From: Parendozoicomonas haliclonae
GTDB lineage: Bacteria; Pseudomonadota; Gammaproteobacteria; Pseudomonadales; Endozoicomonadaceae
DNA length: 64,000 nt
Direction: 5' to 3'
Assembly (NCBI RefSeq): GCF_900174585.1
Contig: NZ_FWPT01000002.1
Location: 124,001 to 188,000 of the forward strand
Shown here: positions 42,956 through 53,300 of the stretch, in pieces
Numbering within the stretch: the stretch's first letter is position 1
How the letters are laid out: the number at the start of each line of letters is the position of its first letter
Program-made: the position numbers and the translations under genes
Notes under the pieces: model-generated
The model's input: the letters and a program-made list of their open reading frames with translations, nothing else
Databases searched by the model: none
Told to the model about the DNA's origin: nothing

Positions 42956-43489
42956 ATGCATTTTCTGGCGTCCTCGTTCCGCTCTATAGCCCTTCTTTTT
43001 ACAACATTTCTGGCTCTTGTTTTTGCCACTATGGTGAGCGCAGAACAGTTAACGGAAAAGGCTCCCCCGCCTCAAACCGCACAAGTCGTAAAGGATGCGC
43101 CCAAAAGCAACCCCAAAGACAGTAAACGCCTCGATCCGGAGAAATATAAGATCTACCAGAACCGATTTCCCGATATCACTCTCAAAGAGCTGGGAGACAA
43201 GATGGCCAATGGAAAAGTTATTCTTATTGATGCCAACCGGGAAGATACGTATCAGAAAAATCACCTGCCAGGCGCTTATTCCCTACCGGCACTGATTGCA
43301 GAAAAGAAACACCTGCCTGATAACAAGAACACACTGGTTGTTGTTTACTGCGGAGGCCCACAATGCAGCGCCTGGATGAAGGCGGCTGATTATGCAGCCA
43401 GCCAGGGCTTCAAAAACATTCGCCATCTGTCGGCTGGAATAAAAGGCTGGACGGCCCAGAAGCTGCCAGTCGCTTCCGGGCCTGCATAA
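42956..43489 (+). CDS. exported rhodanese-like domain protein
   Basis: A 177-residue protein with a signal peptide (FRSIALLFTTFLALVFATMVSAEQ) and a single rhodanese domain from about residue 55: GKVILIDANREDTYQKNHLPGA (given in parts) and the active-site loop VVYCGGPQCSAWMKAADYA with a candidate catalytic cysteine at YCGG and a second Cys five residues on. Between them lies a Lys/Pro-rich linker. A periplasmic sulfur-transfer or thiol-binding role is likely by family, but the acceptor is unknown. ATG 42956 has GCAGGAG at spacing 8. Confidence 0.87.
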   Translation: MHFLASSFRSIALLFTTFLALVFATMVSAEQLTEKAPPPQTAQVVKDAPKSNPKDSKRLDPEKYKIYQNRFPDITLKELGDKMANGKVILIDANREDTYQKNHLPGAYSLPALIAEKKHLPDNKNTLVVVYCGGPQCSAWMKAADYAASQGFKNIRHLSAGIKGWTAQKLPVASGPA

Positions 43490-43509
43490 AAGCTATAGGG
43501 CCATAAAAA

Positions 43510-43992
43510 CTAAAGGGATAAGTCGCCCGCCTCACGGCGAAGAATGCGCTGGTTGCGGCTGCCTTTCCAGGGCTGAGTAATATCTCGCTCAGCCTGGATA
43601 TATGGCCCATCAACCAGTACATCCACATAAGCGACAACATCCCACTGGGCTGGTGTCAGCTCTTCCCGAACATAGCCGGTCCACATCCAGATGTTTTTAT
43701 CCGGATAAGTCTCCTTCACCCGGCGCGCCAGACGGCCGACAGCTTCCAGATTCCCCGGATAAAGAGGATCGCCGCCGGAGAGGGACAGTCCGTTGCGAAT
43801 AATCCGAGGATCGCCCAGATCTTTCAGGATCTGCTCTTCAAGCTCCAGAGTGTAGGGATGCCCGGAATCAGGCTTGATGGTACTGGCATTATGGCAACCT
43901 ACGCACTTGTGCTCGCAACCACTAACGAACAGCGTGCAGCGGGTTCCCTCCCCATTGACGACGTCAATGGGGTAATACTGGTGATAGTTCAT
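43510..43992 (-). CDS. nrdG: anaerobic ribonucleotide reductase activating protein NrdG
   Basis: Radical-SAM activase that installs the glycyl radical on NrdD. The 160-residue protein has the CX3CX2C cluster site in SGCEHKCVGCHNAST, the GGDP-like motif LSGGDPLYPGNLEAV and WMWTGYVREEL. It lies 21 bases after nrdD on the same strand, as in most nrdDG operons. Confidence 0.95.
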   Translation of the reverse strand: MNYHQYYPIDVVNGEGTRCTLFVSGCEHKCVGCHNASTIKPDSGHPYTLELEEQILKDLGDPRIIRNGLSLSGGDPLYPGNLEAVGRLARRVKETYPDKNIWMWTGYVREELTPAQWDVVAYVDVLVDGPYIQAERDITQPWKGSRNQRILRREAGDLSL

Positions 43993-44013
43993 AAACGACT
44001 GAACCGGAATGTA

Positions 44014-46146
44014 TTAAAGATGCTTAACCCGACGGGTCACTTCTTCCTGCTTGCCCTTGATAAAAGGACGACTGTTCGGCTGACCAAGGTATCCACACAC
44101 ACGACGGGTTACTGACATCTTGCTGGAATCACGATTCTTGCAGGATGGGCACTCGAATCCACGGGCCGTAGCATCAAACTCGCCTTCATAACCGCAGGAG
44201 TAGCAGCTGTCGATTGGCGTGTTGGTTCCGTAATAAGGCACCTTGTCGTAGGTATAGTCCCAGACATTTTCCAGCGCCTGGGTGTTGTGCTGCATATTCG
44301 GGAACTCGCCGTAGCAGATAAAACCACCGGATGCGTGATGCGGGTATTCCATCTCAAAGTCCACCTTATCGTAAGGTGTCACCTTCTTCTCCACATCCAG
44401 GTGGAAGGAGTTGGTGTAATAACCTTTATCTGTCACACCCGGCACCACACCAAATTCCTTCTCATCCAGTCGGCAGAAGCGATCACACAGACTTTCGCTC
44501 GGCGTGGAGTAAAGGCTGAAGCCATAGCCGGTCTCTTTCTTCCACTCTTCAACAGCACTGCGCAAACGCTGAACAATCGCAAGACCTTTCTCACGCAGCT
44601 GTTCGTTATCGTAGATATGCTGACCATCTTCTTTATTGCCATACAGGGCATTGATGGTTTCATGGATACCGATAAAGCCCAGAGAGATACTGGCACGGCC
44701 ATTCTTGAAGATATGACTGACCTTATCCGTTGGCTTCAGACGAACACCACAGGCGCCTTCAACATAAAGGATCGGTGCAACACTGGCAGTGACATTATCC
44801 AGACGATGAATACGGCACATGAGCGCATCTTTGGCAACGCTCAGACGATCTTCCAGCAGTTCCCAGAAACGCTGCTCATCACCATGGCTTTCCAGTGCGA
44901 TACGTGGAAGGTTCAGGGACACAACGCCCAGATTGTTACGGCCATCGTGAATCAGCTCGCCATTTTCTTCATACGCGCCCAGGAATGAACGACACCCCAT
45001 TGGCGTTTTAAAGCTGCCAGTCACTTCCACCAGCTTGTCGTAGTTCAGGATATCCGGGTACATACGCTTGCTCGCACATTCCAGTGCCAGCTGTTTGATA
45101 TCGTAGTTCGGATCGTCTTTGCTGAAGTTCACACCCTTGCGAATGGCAAAGACCAGCTTCGGGAACACCGGGGTCTTGTTGTTCTTGCCCAGACCACGAA
45201 TCCGGTTCTTCAAAATAGATGTCTGAACCAGACGCTCTTCCCAGCTGGTACCAAGGCCAAAACCAAAGGTCACAAACGGCGTCTGGCCATTGGCGGTATG
45301 CAGCGTATTGATCTCATATTCCAGCGCCTGATAAGCGTCGAAGCAGTCCTTTTCGGTCCGTTCCATCGCATAGGCTTTGGCCTTCTCTTCCTCACCAATC
45401 CAGCGCACGCCTTCAGCCAAATGCTTGTCGTAAGTTTTACGGACATAAGGCGCATGGATTCGATCAATCTCGTTAATGCTGGTGCCGCCATAAATATGAC
45501 TGGAAACCTGGGCAATAATCTGGGCGGTAATCGCGGTCGCGGTCAGAATGGATTTCGGCGTTTCAATCTCGGCGTTGCCCAGCTTGAATCCGTTGGACAG
45601 CATGCCTTCCAGATCAATCAACATACAGTTGAACATCGGGAAGAACGGAGAGTAATCCAGATCGTGGAAGTGAATATCACCCTTGTCGTGAGCTTCGCAG
45701 ACATTACGCGGCAGAATATGCTGGCGCGCATAGTAACGGGCAACGACACCAGCCAGCAGATCACGCTGGGTCGGGATAATCTTGGCATCCTTGTTGGCAT
45801 TTTCGTTCAGGATCTGCTCATTGTCCTGATTGATAATGCCGAGGATTTCCTGATTCAGGGTATTACGGGACTCGCGTTCAAGATCGCGGGTACGACGGAA
45901 CTCGATATAGCAGCGCGCGGCATTTTTGTAGCGGCTGCGCATCATAATATTCTCAACACGAGACTGGACATCATAGATATCCACGGTCTCTTTCTCTTCA
46001 CAAGCATGGCGGACGGACTCAGCCACAGACGCGACAAAATCATCATCTCGAAGGCCGGCATCATTCATGGCGCAGGCCACAGCCTTGATAATTCTCTGAA
46101 TATCGAAAGGCTGCCGCGAGCCATCGCGCTTGATGATATCCGTCAT
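44014..46146 (-). CDS. nrdD: anaerobic ribonucleoside-triphosphate reductase NrdD
   Basis: Class III ribonucleotide reductase, which makes dNTPs from NTPs without oxygen. The 710-residue protein has an N-terminal ATP-cone (IIKRDGSRQPFDIQRIIKAV), the central barrel, a C-terminal zinc site (SCYSCGYEGEF ... FECPSCKNRDS) and the glycyl radical motif RRVCGYLGQ near the end. ATG 46146 is chosen over the frame extension to 46209: GGAG lies seven bases before it and the ATP-cone begins here. Upstream are two NrdR boxes, so repression by NrdR is likely. Formate is the usual reductant in this family. Confidence 0.96.
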   Translation of the reverse strand: MTDIIKRDGSRQPFDIQRIIKAVACAMNDAGLRDDDFVASVAESVRHACEEKETVDIYDVQSRVENIMMRSRYKNAARCYIEFRRTRDLERESRNTLNQEILGIINQDNEQILNENANKDAKIIPTQRDLLAGVVARYYARQHILPRNVCEAHDKGDIHFHDLDYSPFFPMFNCMLIDLEGMLSNGFKLGNAEIETPKSILTATAITAQIIAQVSSHIYGGTSINEIDRIHAPYVRKTYDKHLAEGVRWIGEEEKAKAYAMERTEKDCFDAYQALEYEINTLHTANGQTPFVTFGFGLGTSWEERLVQTSILKNRIRGLGKNNKTPVFPKLVFAIRKGVNFSKDDPNYDIKQLALECASKRMYPDILNYDKLVEVTGSFKTPMGCRSFLGAYEENGELIHDGRNNLGVVSLNLPRIALESHGDEQRFWELLEDRLSVAKDALMCRIHRLDNVTASVAPILYVEGACGVRLKPTDKVSHIFKNGRASISLGFIGIHETINALYGNKEDGQHIYDNEQLREKGLAIVQRLRSAVEEWKKETGYGFSLYSTPSESLCDRFCRLDEKEFGVVPGVTDKGYYTNSFHLDVEKKVTPYDKVDFEMEYPHHASGGFICYGEFPNMQHNTQALENVWDYTYDKVPYYGTNTPIDSCYSCGYEGEFDATARGFECPSCKNRDSSKMSVTRRVCGYLGQPNSRPFIKGKQEEVTRRVKHL

Positions 46147-46174
46147 TTTACAGCTCCAGAAAAGGAAGAGAGAA

Positions 46175-46221
46175 AAACTATATGTTGTAGTCGTAGAAAT
46201 TTTAAACACTACATATTGTTC
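46175..46221 (-). promoter_or_regulatory. pair of NrdR boxes upstream of nrdD
   Basis: Two 16-base elements, AAACTATATGTTGTAG (46175-46190) and ACACTACATATTGTTC (46206-46221), match the NrdR box pattern (ACACWATATATWGTGT type). Their starts are 31 bases apart, three helical turns, which is the usual spacing of NrdR tandem boxes. On the minus strand a possible -10 (TATAGT) overlaps the box nearer to nrdD, so binding would block transcription. Confidence 0.8.
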
Positions 46222-46380
46222 AGGCGTCGCATATTAGTGCAGAGAACGAAACTCCTGCAATATAGGAATTTCGCACTTGCAAATTGCAAAAATGAGGGAA
46301 AACAGAGAGACGTAAGTGTTCGCATACCTGCCAGAGGCTCATGCGACCACCACGGAGAAGAACAGGTAAAAACACTTACA

Positions 46381-48555
46381 TCAAACTAAGCATCTCACCT
46401 GCGCTGTTTTTCGCGAGGTCTTGCTCTGCTCAAGAACAGGCCGCACTAGTTTTTGACTCACCCGGTTCAGCTTGTTTTTCTTTCTGGCAGAAAAGACTCT
46501 GCGCTCCAGAGATTTAAGCTGCTGGTTATAAGCCTCCCGCGCCTGCTGACCAGCCTCTTTAAGCTCTTCAAACCCTTTAATGTGTATACTGGAAGAATTC
46601 GGTAACAGGCGACGAACAATCGACTGATGCTTCTGCTCGCAAAATACAGTGTCAATGTCCGCTCCCAGCTGCACAGGGCGATCTATACGCTTCTCATAGA
46701 AATGGCTAAAACTGCGCGCAGCCGGCAGTGAGGTTGAGCCCAGCACCACGCCAAAGTCCTCATCGCAGCCCCAGCTTGGAGGCTGACAAACGGTGTTGTT
46801 TTCTCCACTGCAGTTTTTTTCAAGGCCGTTTTTTTCAAGACAATGCTCACGCAGAAAGGTAATCGCCTGCATGGCATTTTTCCAACGATGATGGACGTAG
46901 GCAAAATCCTCAAAGTCTTCAGGGGCCGGATCTACATAGTCTTTGTACTCTTTGATTGTTTCCAGATGGGCCAGTGAACCATCAATCATCTGGCAGGCTT
47001 TCTCTATCAGTGGATAGTATTCCTTTGCCTGTTCAGGGAACCATAGCTTGAGACGCTGATAACTGTAGGCAAGCGACTGAAACAAGGTATCGTCGTAGCA
47101 GAACTCGCGCATATAGCGATAGCTGACTTTACGGGAATAGACTTCCTGATTACCTTTCTCATTCTCTTCCAATCGTTTCAGAGCATACTTGACCCTGCCA
47201 ATCATACGGTCACGAATTTTGTCGAAGCGGACACTGTCGGCATAATCCATGACCATAATCGGGCTTTCCAGCCCCGCTCCGGATAAGCCGGCTTTATTGA
47301 CTGAGGCATGGGAGCAGACCTGAAACTCTCCTGCCAGAGGAACAAACCCGCACCCCACCAGATAACCACTGGGGATAACCATCTGACCGGAAGCGCAGAT
47401 CCCATGGAGTGCAGATAACCTTGTGCCATGCAGAAAGGTCAAATGGGTAGCCGTATCTGTTGGCTGATTTTCCCGCATCCGGAAGTCAAGCCAGCAGTCA
47501 TACATCTGATCAAACAACTGTGTTTCCCCATCACTGCAATCCAATGGATATTTGCCAAGACAGACTGAAGCCAGAGTCTTCTGGGTTATGTGAACACCTG
47601 AGCGGTGATTGCTTTGGCTGTACAGAGCCTGTTGCCAGAGATGAAATTCCTTCTGGCTATCCGAATTACGGCTACACAGACGTGCGATCAATTTCTCTAT
47701 AGTGACGATCTGCTTTTCATGCTCCTCACGCCGAGAAGATGAACCCACAAGAATAGAGTTCCGCAAATAACCAAGATAACGAGTGATAGGGCGAGAGTGA
47801 TTAGCCAGAATTTGTTCTGTTACAACCAGATCGGATTCTGAGAGTTGTTCCATATAAGCTCGGCCTTGGTCAACTTCTTCACACAGAACTTCAAGGCCGT
47901 CATAACAATTCTCTGGTAAAGGAGTTAACTGACATTGAGCAATCACTTTCAAACCAGCCATAAAGTCCGCGGGGGTCACATCGGCGCGGGCAGCCATATC
48001 CAGCAGCAGGACAAACGCATGCTCTGATGACAGAACATTTCTATTAAGCAGCGAACCAAGACCCCAGGCAGAACACTGTGACATAGCTTCCCTGGCTTGT
48101 GGCGATAGTGCGTATGCAGCAAGCCATTGATTTAACAGCGACTGACATTGATGGCTGATTTTTTGTTCGTTAACAAACGGAAAGAGAAACTGATCGTCAT
48201 TTTCACTTGCTGTCTCAGCCATCTGCTGTGATGCAGTTTCATAGGCAATCAAGTAAACAACGAACAGAAAGGGGGAGTCGATATTTGCGACCGGATATTC
48301 ATAACCACAGACTTTTTCGCAGGTTGTCTGCAGATCAAAGTCCGGCATTCTTTCCAAAGCCTGCACCAGCAAGGGATGATTCATCACTTGCTGGACAACG
48401 GTCTGCTCCTCACCAGCAAAAACATCTTCGTCATCTGAGAGGTTAAATTTATTTCCCTCAAGCTTAACTTTGCTTTCTTCAAGCGTCTGACTTTGCGACC
48501 GCGTAACAACACCTGAATAGCCTGTAGTCAACAACCGGTTATCTGTAGACAGCAT
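46381..48555 (-). CDS. orphan protein with HGT (ADP-ribosyltransferase-like) segment
   Basis: Not recognised as a named family; 724 residues. No signal peptide. The N-terminal 360 residues are helical, with several cysteines. At about residues 372-432 there is THLTFLHGTRLSALHGICAS followed by GQMVIPSGYLVGCGFVPLAGE and VNKAGLSGAGLE (given in parts). The HGT-x7-I-x3-G pattern resembles the start of the NAD-binding fold of PARP-like ADP-ribosyltransferases, but the downstream Tyr/Glu elements are not clearly placed. The C-terminus is very basic (RKKNKLNRVSQKL). ATG 48555 is supported by AGGGG upstream; TTG 48573 has no ribosome-binding site. Enzymatic activity is a hypothesis. Confidence 0.62.
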   Translation of the reverse strand: MLSTDNRLLTTGYSGVVTRSQSQTLEESKVKLEGNKFNLSDDEDVFAGEEQTVVQQVMNHPLLVQALERMPDFDLQTTCEKVCGYEYPVANIDSPFLFVVYLIAYETASQQMAETASENDDQFLFPFVNEQKISHQCQSLLNQWLAAYALSPQAREAMSQCSAWGLGSLLNRNVLSSEHAFVLLLDMAARADVTPADFMAGLKVIAQCQLTPLPENCYDGLEVLCEEVDQGRAYMEQLSESDLVVTEQILANHSRPITRYLGYLRNSILVGSSSRREEHEKQIVTIEKLIARLCSRNSDSQKEFHLWQQALYSQSNHRSGVHITQKTLASVCLGKYPLDCSDGETQLFDQMYDCWLDFRMRENQPTDTATHLTFLHGTRLSALHGICASGQMVIPSGYLVGCGFVPLAGEFQVCSHASVNKAGLSGAGLESPIMVMDYADSVRFDKIRDRMIGRVKYALKRLEENEKGNQEVYSRKVSYRYMREFCYDDTLFQSLAYSYQRLKLWFPEQAKEYYPLIEKACQMIDGSLAHLETIKEYKDYVDPAPEDFEDFAYVHHRWKNAMQAITFLREHCLEKNGLEKNCSGENNTVCQPPSWGCDEDFGVVLGSTSLPAARSFSHFYEKRIDRPVQLGADIDTVFCEQKHQSIVRRLLPNSSSIHIKGFEELKEAGQQAREAYNQQLKSLERRVFSARKKNKLNRVSQKLVRPVLEQSKTSRKTAQVRCLV

Positions 48556-48789
48556 CACACCATCCCCTGGCAATCAATTCAGGGCTTTGAGCGTTAATAG
48601 TTTTGAGTGTTCCTCGGGAATAACTGTCGCGTTAGTCCATTCAGGTTGGCTGAAATGAACCTCATTTAGGGCGCTTTCGGCCTTTAAAATAAACGTCAGT
48701 GTTGTAACATCGGCCCGTCTGCCGAAATTGAATCTGGCAGAATATCCATGACCAATAACAACGTTCATACAATCCACGGACAGGACATA

Positions 48790-50139
48790 ATGAAAAAAGT
48801 CGTTCTTGCTTCATCCGTTATCGTGCTTGCAGGTGTTCTGGGAACGCCTGGGCTGGTTGGCTCTCTCGCCAAAGACCGTTTTGATGAAACCTTTGCAAAA
48901 CTCTCCACTCCCGATATTCGTATTGAATGGGAAAGCTATGAAAAGAGCTGGTTCAGCTCCAAGGGTGTAGTAAACACCCATATCAACCTGCCACTGGACC
49001 CGACCAAGCCGCCGTTAAAACTTGATCTGAAATATCAGGTCACCATGAATCATGGCCCGGTTATTCTGGGAGATGGCCTGCAATTCGGCTGGGCCAGCTG
49101 GAACAGTGATATGACCAATGCCGGTGAACTCATGGCCGACTGGCCCGTTGAAGAGATGCCGGCCATTACCCAGACGGGCCTGATCAACCTGCTGGGAGAT
49201 ATCCATTTCCAGGATACGGTTTCTGCTTTTGTTCTGAAGGACGATGAAGATCGGGCCAATATTGGCGCCTTTACCGGTACTGGCATGCTCTCCGGTGAAA
49301 ACTTTGCCTATGAAGGTGGCGTTGAAGAGATCAAGGTTATGGCTAAAAAGGCCGGACAAGATCTCATACTGAAAAAACTCGCCGTTACCATGAATGGTAT
49401 TATGCCCAGTGACTATACCTATGGCGATATGATGCCTGGTCACTTTGGCTTCACCGTAGACGGTCTCTATGCCGGCGACGAGTACCTGTTCGATAAGCTG
49501 GGGGTCTTTGCGGACGTCACGCTTAATGAGCAAAAGGATGCCGGTGATATTACCGTTACCTATTCGGCTGATAGGGTACAGACCCCGGAGCTGATGCTGA
49601 CCCACGCCAAAGTCGAAGCTTCTCTGCGTAACTACAGCGTCGAATTCAATCGTGCTTACACGCTGGCTCTGCAGGAATATATGCGTGACGGTGGCGATCT
49701 GGCGAAGGCTGAAGAGCAGATGCTGATGGTTCTGACAGAATCCTTTGACAAGCTGATGGCTGGCAAGCCTGAACTAGATATTGCCAACATTACCTTTACT
49801 CTGCCGGAAGGTACCTTTGCCAGCAGTGCCAACCTCAAGCTGGATAACTATGACATCACCCTGCAGCAACTTATGGATCAACACTTCCTGCGGTCTAATA
49901 TGAACTTCAGTGCTTCCGCATCCGCTGACGAGCTGCTGGCTAAAAAACTGGCTCTGATCGCAGTGGAAAGTCAGGCACAGGGACAACCTGTTGATGAGAT
50001 GCAGGTCGAAATGATGCTGGGCATGATGACAGCAACCGGCATGGTGACTCTGAAAGATAATAAATATGTTTCAGAAATTTCCATGAAGAATGGCTCTGCC
50101 GTTGTGAATGGTCAGCCTGTTCCGCTGCCGGGTGCTTAA
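48790..50139 (+). CDS. DUF945 family protein (YdgA-like)
   Basis: A 449-residue envelope protein of the DUF945/YdgA family. It starts with a signal or anchor segment (MKKVVLASSVIVLAGVLG), followed by VGSLAKDRFDETFAKL and the repeated amphipathic beta-strand region typical of the family. The function is not established; YdgA homologues are periplasmic or inner-membrane-attached. ATG 48790 is preceded by CAGGA. It is divergent from the orphan 724-residue gene with a 234-base spacer, and is followed by a hairpin shared with the convergent giant gene. Confidence 0.83.
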   Translation: MKKVVLASSVIVLAGVLGTPGLVGSLAKDRFDETFAKLSTPDIRIEWESYEKSWFSSKGVVNTHINLPLDPTKPPLKLDLKYQVTMNHGPVILGDGLQFGWASWNSDMTNAGELMADWPVEEMPAITQTGLINLLGDIHFQDTVSAFVLKDDEDRANIGAFTGTGMLSGENFAYEGGVEEIKVMAKKAGQDLILKKLAVTMNGIMPSDYTYGDMMPGHFGFTVDGLYAGDEYLFDKLGVFADVTLNEQKDAGDITVTYSADRVQTPELMLTHAKVEASLRNYSVEFNRAYTLALQEYMRDGGDLAKAEEQMLMVLTESFDKLMAGKPELDIANITFTLPEGTFASSANLKLDNYDITLQQLMDQHFLRSNMNFSASASADELLAKKLALIAVESQAQGQPVDEMQVEMMLGMMTATGMVTLKDNKYVSEISMKNGSAVVNGQPVPLPGA

Positions 50140-50163
50140 CGCACCAAGCAATAATCCCTCCCC

Positions 50164-50203
50164 AAAAAAAGAACTGATGCCCTGCTAAAGGCATCAGTTC
50201 ATT
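50164..50203 (-). terminator. convergent terminator of the giant exported protein gene
   Basis: Arms GAACTGATGCC (50171-50181) and GGCATCAGTTC (50190-50200) are exact complements. Read on the minus strand the stem is followed by a run of seven T, so it terminates transcription from the gene ending at 50301; on the plus strand it follows the DUF945 gene but lacks a good T-tract. Confidence 0.85.
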
Positions 50204-50300
50204 CTCTTCGCAATGTTTAGCTATATCTCCGAGATACCAATTCTTTCCTTGTAGCCAGAAGGAAGAACCCGATCTGTTTGGGTTACTTCCCTCCAAACCG

Positions 50301-53300
50301 TTATTGATAAGTCTTGTTCATGCCATTGCTGATAGACCGAGCAGTCCCCTGCGGGTTTAATGGCGGTGGTTGTACCATAAGCCCACTGACTGGTTGTACT
50401 GCCGGTTGCATAGGCGGTGGCGACTGATACCCTGATGGAAGCGTAGGTGCCATGTTTCCTCCTCCCATCGGCATCATATTGGGCATCCCGCTCATATTCA
50501 TCATGTTAGGAGGCACTCCCATCATATTGGGCATTCCCATCATATTGGGCATCCCACCCATACTCATCATGCCAGTCCCTCCCATCATGTTAGGCATCCC
50601 ACCAGAGAACCCTCCCATACCAGGAAAGCCAGAAGGAGGTGTTGATGCCTGTGAGGACAGAGAAGTCATACTCACGGAAGGATCCACCGTTGTTCCTGCT
50701 GGTGAAAAACCGGTTTGTGAGCCAACCGATCCCTCAGAGGACACCACCGTATTCTCTGGTGATGTACTGCCACTATCCGTTTGGCTACCCACCTGGCCAC
50801 CGGTATTGCCACGCATACTCTGCATTTGTTGTTGCTGCTGCCACATCTGATGCTGCCACATCTGCTGCTGCATCTGCTGCTGCATCTGCATCTGCATCTG
50901 CATCATATTTAGCATCATCTGTTGCTGTTGCATGCTTGTCTGATTCGGATCCACCCCACTCGCAAGAGAAGAGTTAGAAGCTGACGAAACTAATGGCCTC
51001 TGATATTTGGTTAAATCCTCATAGTCATCCTCTCTATTCCCTCCCCCAATACTGTTCGATCTCAGACTATTAGATCCTTCATAGTGCCCAGTTTTTAGTA
51101 GAGCTTGAGCCGTCTCATCGGGGGGAGGAGGTGGCAGAGGTACATGTCTTTTACCAACGGAACCGGAACCTGAACCAATGCTGCCTCCGTAAGTCATTGA
51201 GGTAGTCTCAGAACTCACCTGACTACCCAAGGAGTCCGGTGGTAAATCCACTAACATCTGATTTTTGCTCTCGACGCTTCCCACGGGTGAGTTTGGAGCA
51301 TTGCTCGACCCTGGCGTTACCGCATTTGAGGAAGGGGTTGTATGCTGACTTCCTGAATGGCTGTTATGGGAGTTCTGCCGAGAGGTTCTTCTGCCAAAGG
51401 TGCCAAAGAGACCGCCTCCGGAAGAAGACGGCACATTCACAGGCTCACTGCTGGTAATGGACCTTGTGGGCGCCGCAACAGTGACATCTAGAACCCCTGC
51501 TGAGGCATATAATGCCTGTTCCGCATTCAGGTAAAACTTCCAGCGCTCATCCTTCTCCGTCTCCAACGGAACGGATTCCATGGCCACGAAACCTTCCCCT
51601 TTACTGACCGTCATTGCCTGACCGCTCTTTTGGGATCTGGAGTCACTAATCACTACCTTTAGAACTTCCTTGGCTCTCTTATGCTTATTGGGCCGAGTCA
51701 CTGCAAGTTGAGAATATTTCCCCTTCATTTCAAACCCCTTGAAATCCGGACGTTTGGCATGCATCTGACTTAAGGCAGGGGAAACATCCCAGCGCTCGGT
51801 ATCCATCTGATCCACCAACGCGGCCAAATCATTCTTTTGCTTTTCCAGGCTTCTCTGCGGCTTTATTTTGGTCTGCTGGGTCACCAGCCTTTGATAAAGC
51901 ACCGTTACCTCACCCTTTTGTGTGCGTTGAGGCGTCACACTTTTACTCAGCGGCACCTTGAGCCTGGCTTTCTTGATGTCATTAGCAGGCTGGAGGTGAA
52001 CGTGCCTCTTTGAATGATCAAAAGTGGAAAGCGTGCCATCATGACCTTCACTGGACTGCACCCTGAAACCAACAGCCGTTTGCACAGGCCGGAACGTCAC
52101 GCTATCCACCAGCGAACTCTTATCGTCAACGCTTGTCTCTGAAACCACATCCATTCGCATTGTTGGTGTAGGTTTCGCCCCATTATCCATCCCGGGGTTA
52201 AGAAAGAAGTGGGCGTAGGCTCCTGCTCCGATCGCTTCAGAATGAACCAGATACTCACAATTAGGGCAACGGCCCACATAAGTGGCGACTTTCGGATGGA
52301 AACTCATAACATTCAGCTTGAATGAAAACTCCCCAGTCTCTTTACTAACCACACCATAAACAACACCCTCTCCGTTGAAATCTGCTGAGTGCTTTAAAAC
52401 AGGTTGAACTTCCAGCTGATAATCCAGTTCTGGATGAGCATCTTCAAAGAGGTACTCATTAGCCCGTCCCACAGTCTTGGACAAATTCAACACATGGGAC
52501 GATTCTCCCTGTAAAGTATTGCCTTGCCTGAGCACCAAACGATAATAAATATCCGCGGCTTCTGAGTGACCTGCCTCAAGATCTTTGTTAAAGGTCAGCA
52601 AAATTTTTCCATCGCCACGGATAACTTTTAATTTTACCGGTTGACCCAGAATTGATAATTCAACTTCATGGGAGCCTACTGGCATAGTTCTCCTATCTGT
52701 CCAGCCACTGATAGAGACTAGCGTGCTGCCCTGTTCATATGCCGAGAAAACACTGGCAACTGGCTGATCCAGAACCTCGTAGAAAACGGCATGATCCTGC
52801 TCAGGGTCGAGAAGATCCGGCAGATTGTCGTTATAAAAAACTTCTTTTTTCGTAGATCCCGTTACCTCATTTCCCGTCACATAGTGCTCATTGGTCGATT
52901 CCCGCTGATATGAAGTCGGCTTAACAGCTCTCAATGCCGATTCATGGCCTGATGTTAACGCCACCCTCATCACCTGATCCTTCACACCAGGCTTGATACT
53001 CAGATAGTGTTCCAATGACTCCCGGTGCTGGGAAGCAGGGAACTTGTTTCGTGGGCCAGGAGTCCATTGACTGGACAGGACTCCACTGGGTGTATACATC
53101 AGCGGGAGTGCCAGTGTCGCATCATTGACTCGTAGAAAACGATGATAACGACTGCCATCTCCGATGCGGTAGGATCCCAAATAGGGTGCATTGGTCATGG
53201 GTTGTGGGGAACTCTGAGCTGTTGGTGTCAACTGGATGGACGAATAGCCAATTGTCAGATCAATCTTATCGTCTTCATGCAGTGCCAATAGCTGGCTGTC

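Noticed and set aside
46147-46380. FNR box upstream of nrdD
   Set aside because: No TTGAT-N4-ATCAA element; only NrdR boxes are convincing.
45298-46389. Long open frame antisense to nrdD (363 codons)
   Set aside because: Fully inside the well-supported nrdD; composition is that of a codon-bias shadow, and no ribosome-binding site or family match was seen.
50454-50939. CRISPR-like array because of short repeated DNA
   Set aside because: The repeats are in frame, irregular in length and encode Met/Gln/Gly/Pro-rich protein; there are no unique spacers of uniform size.
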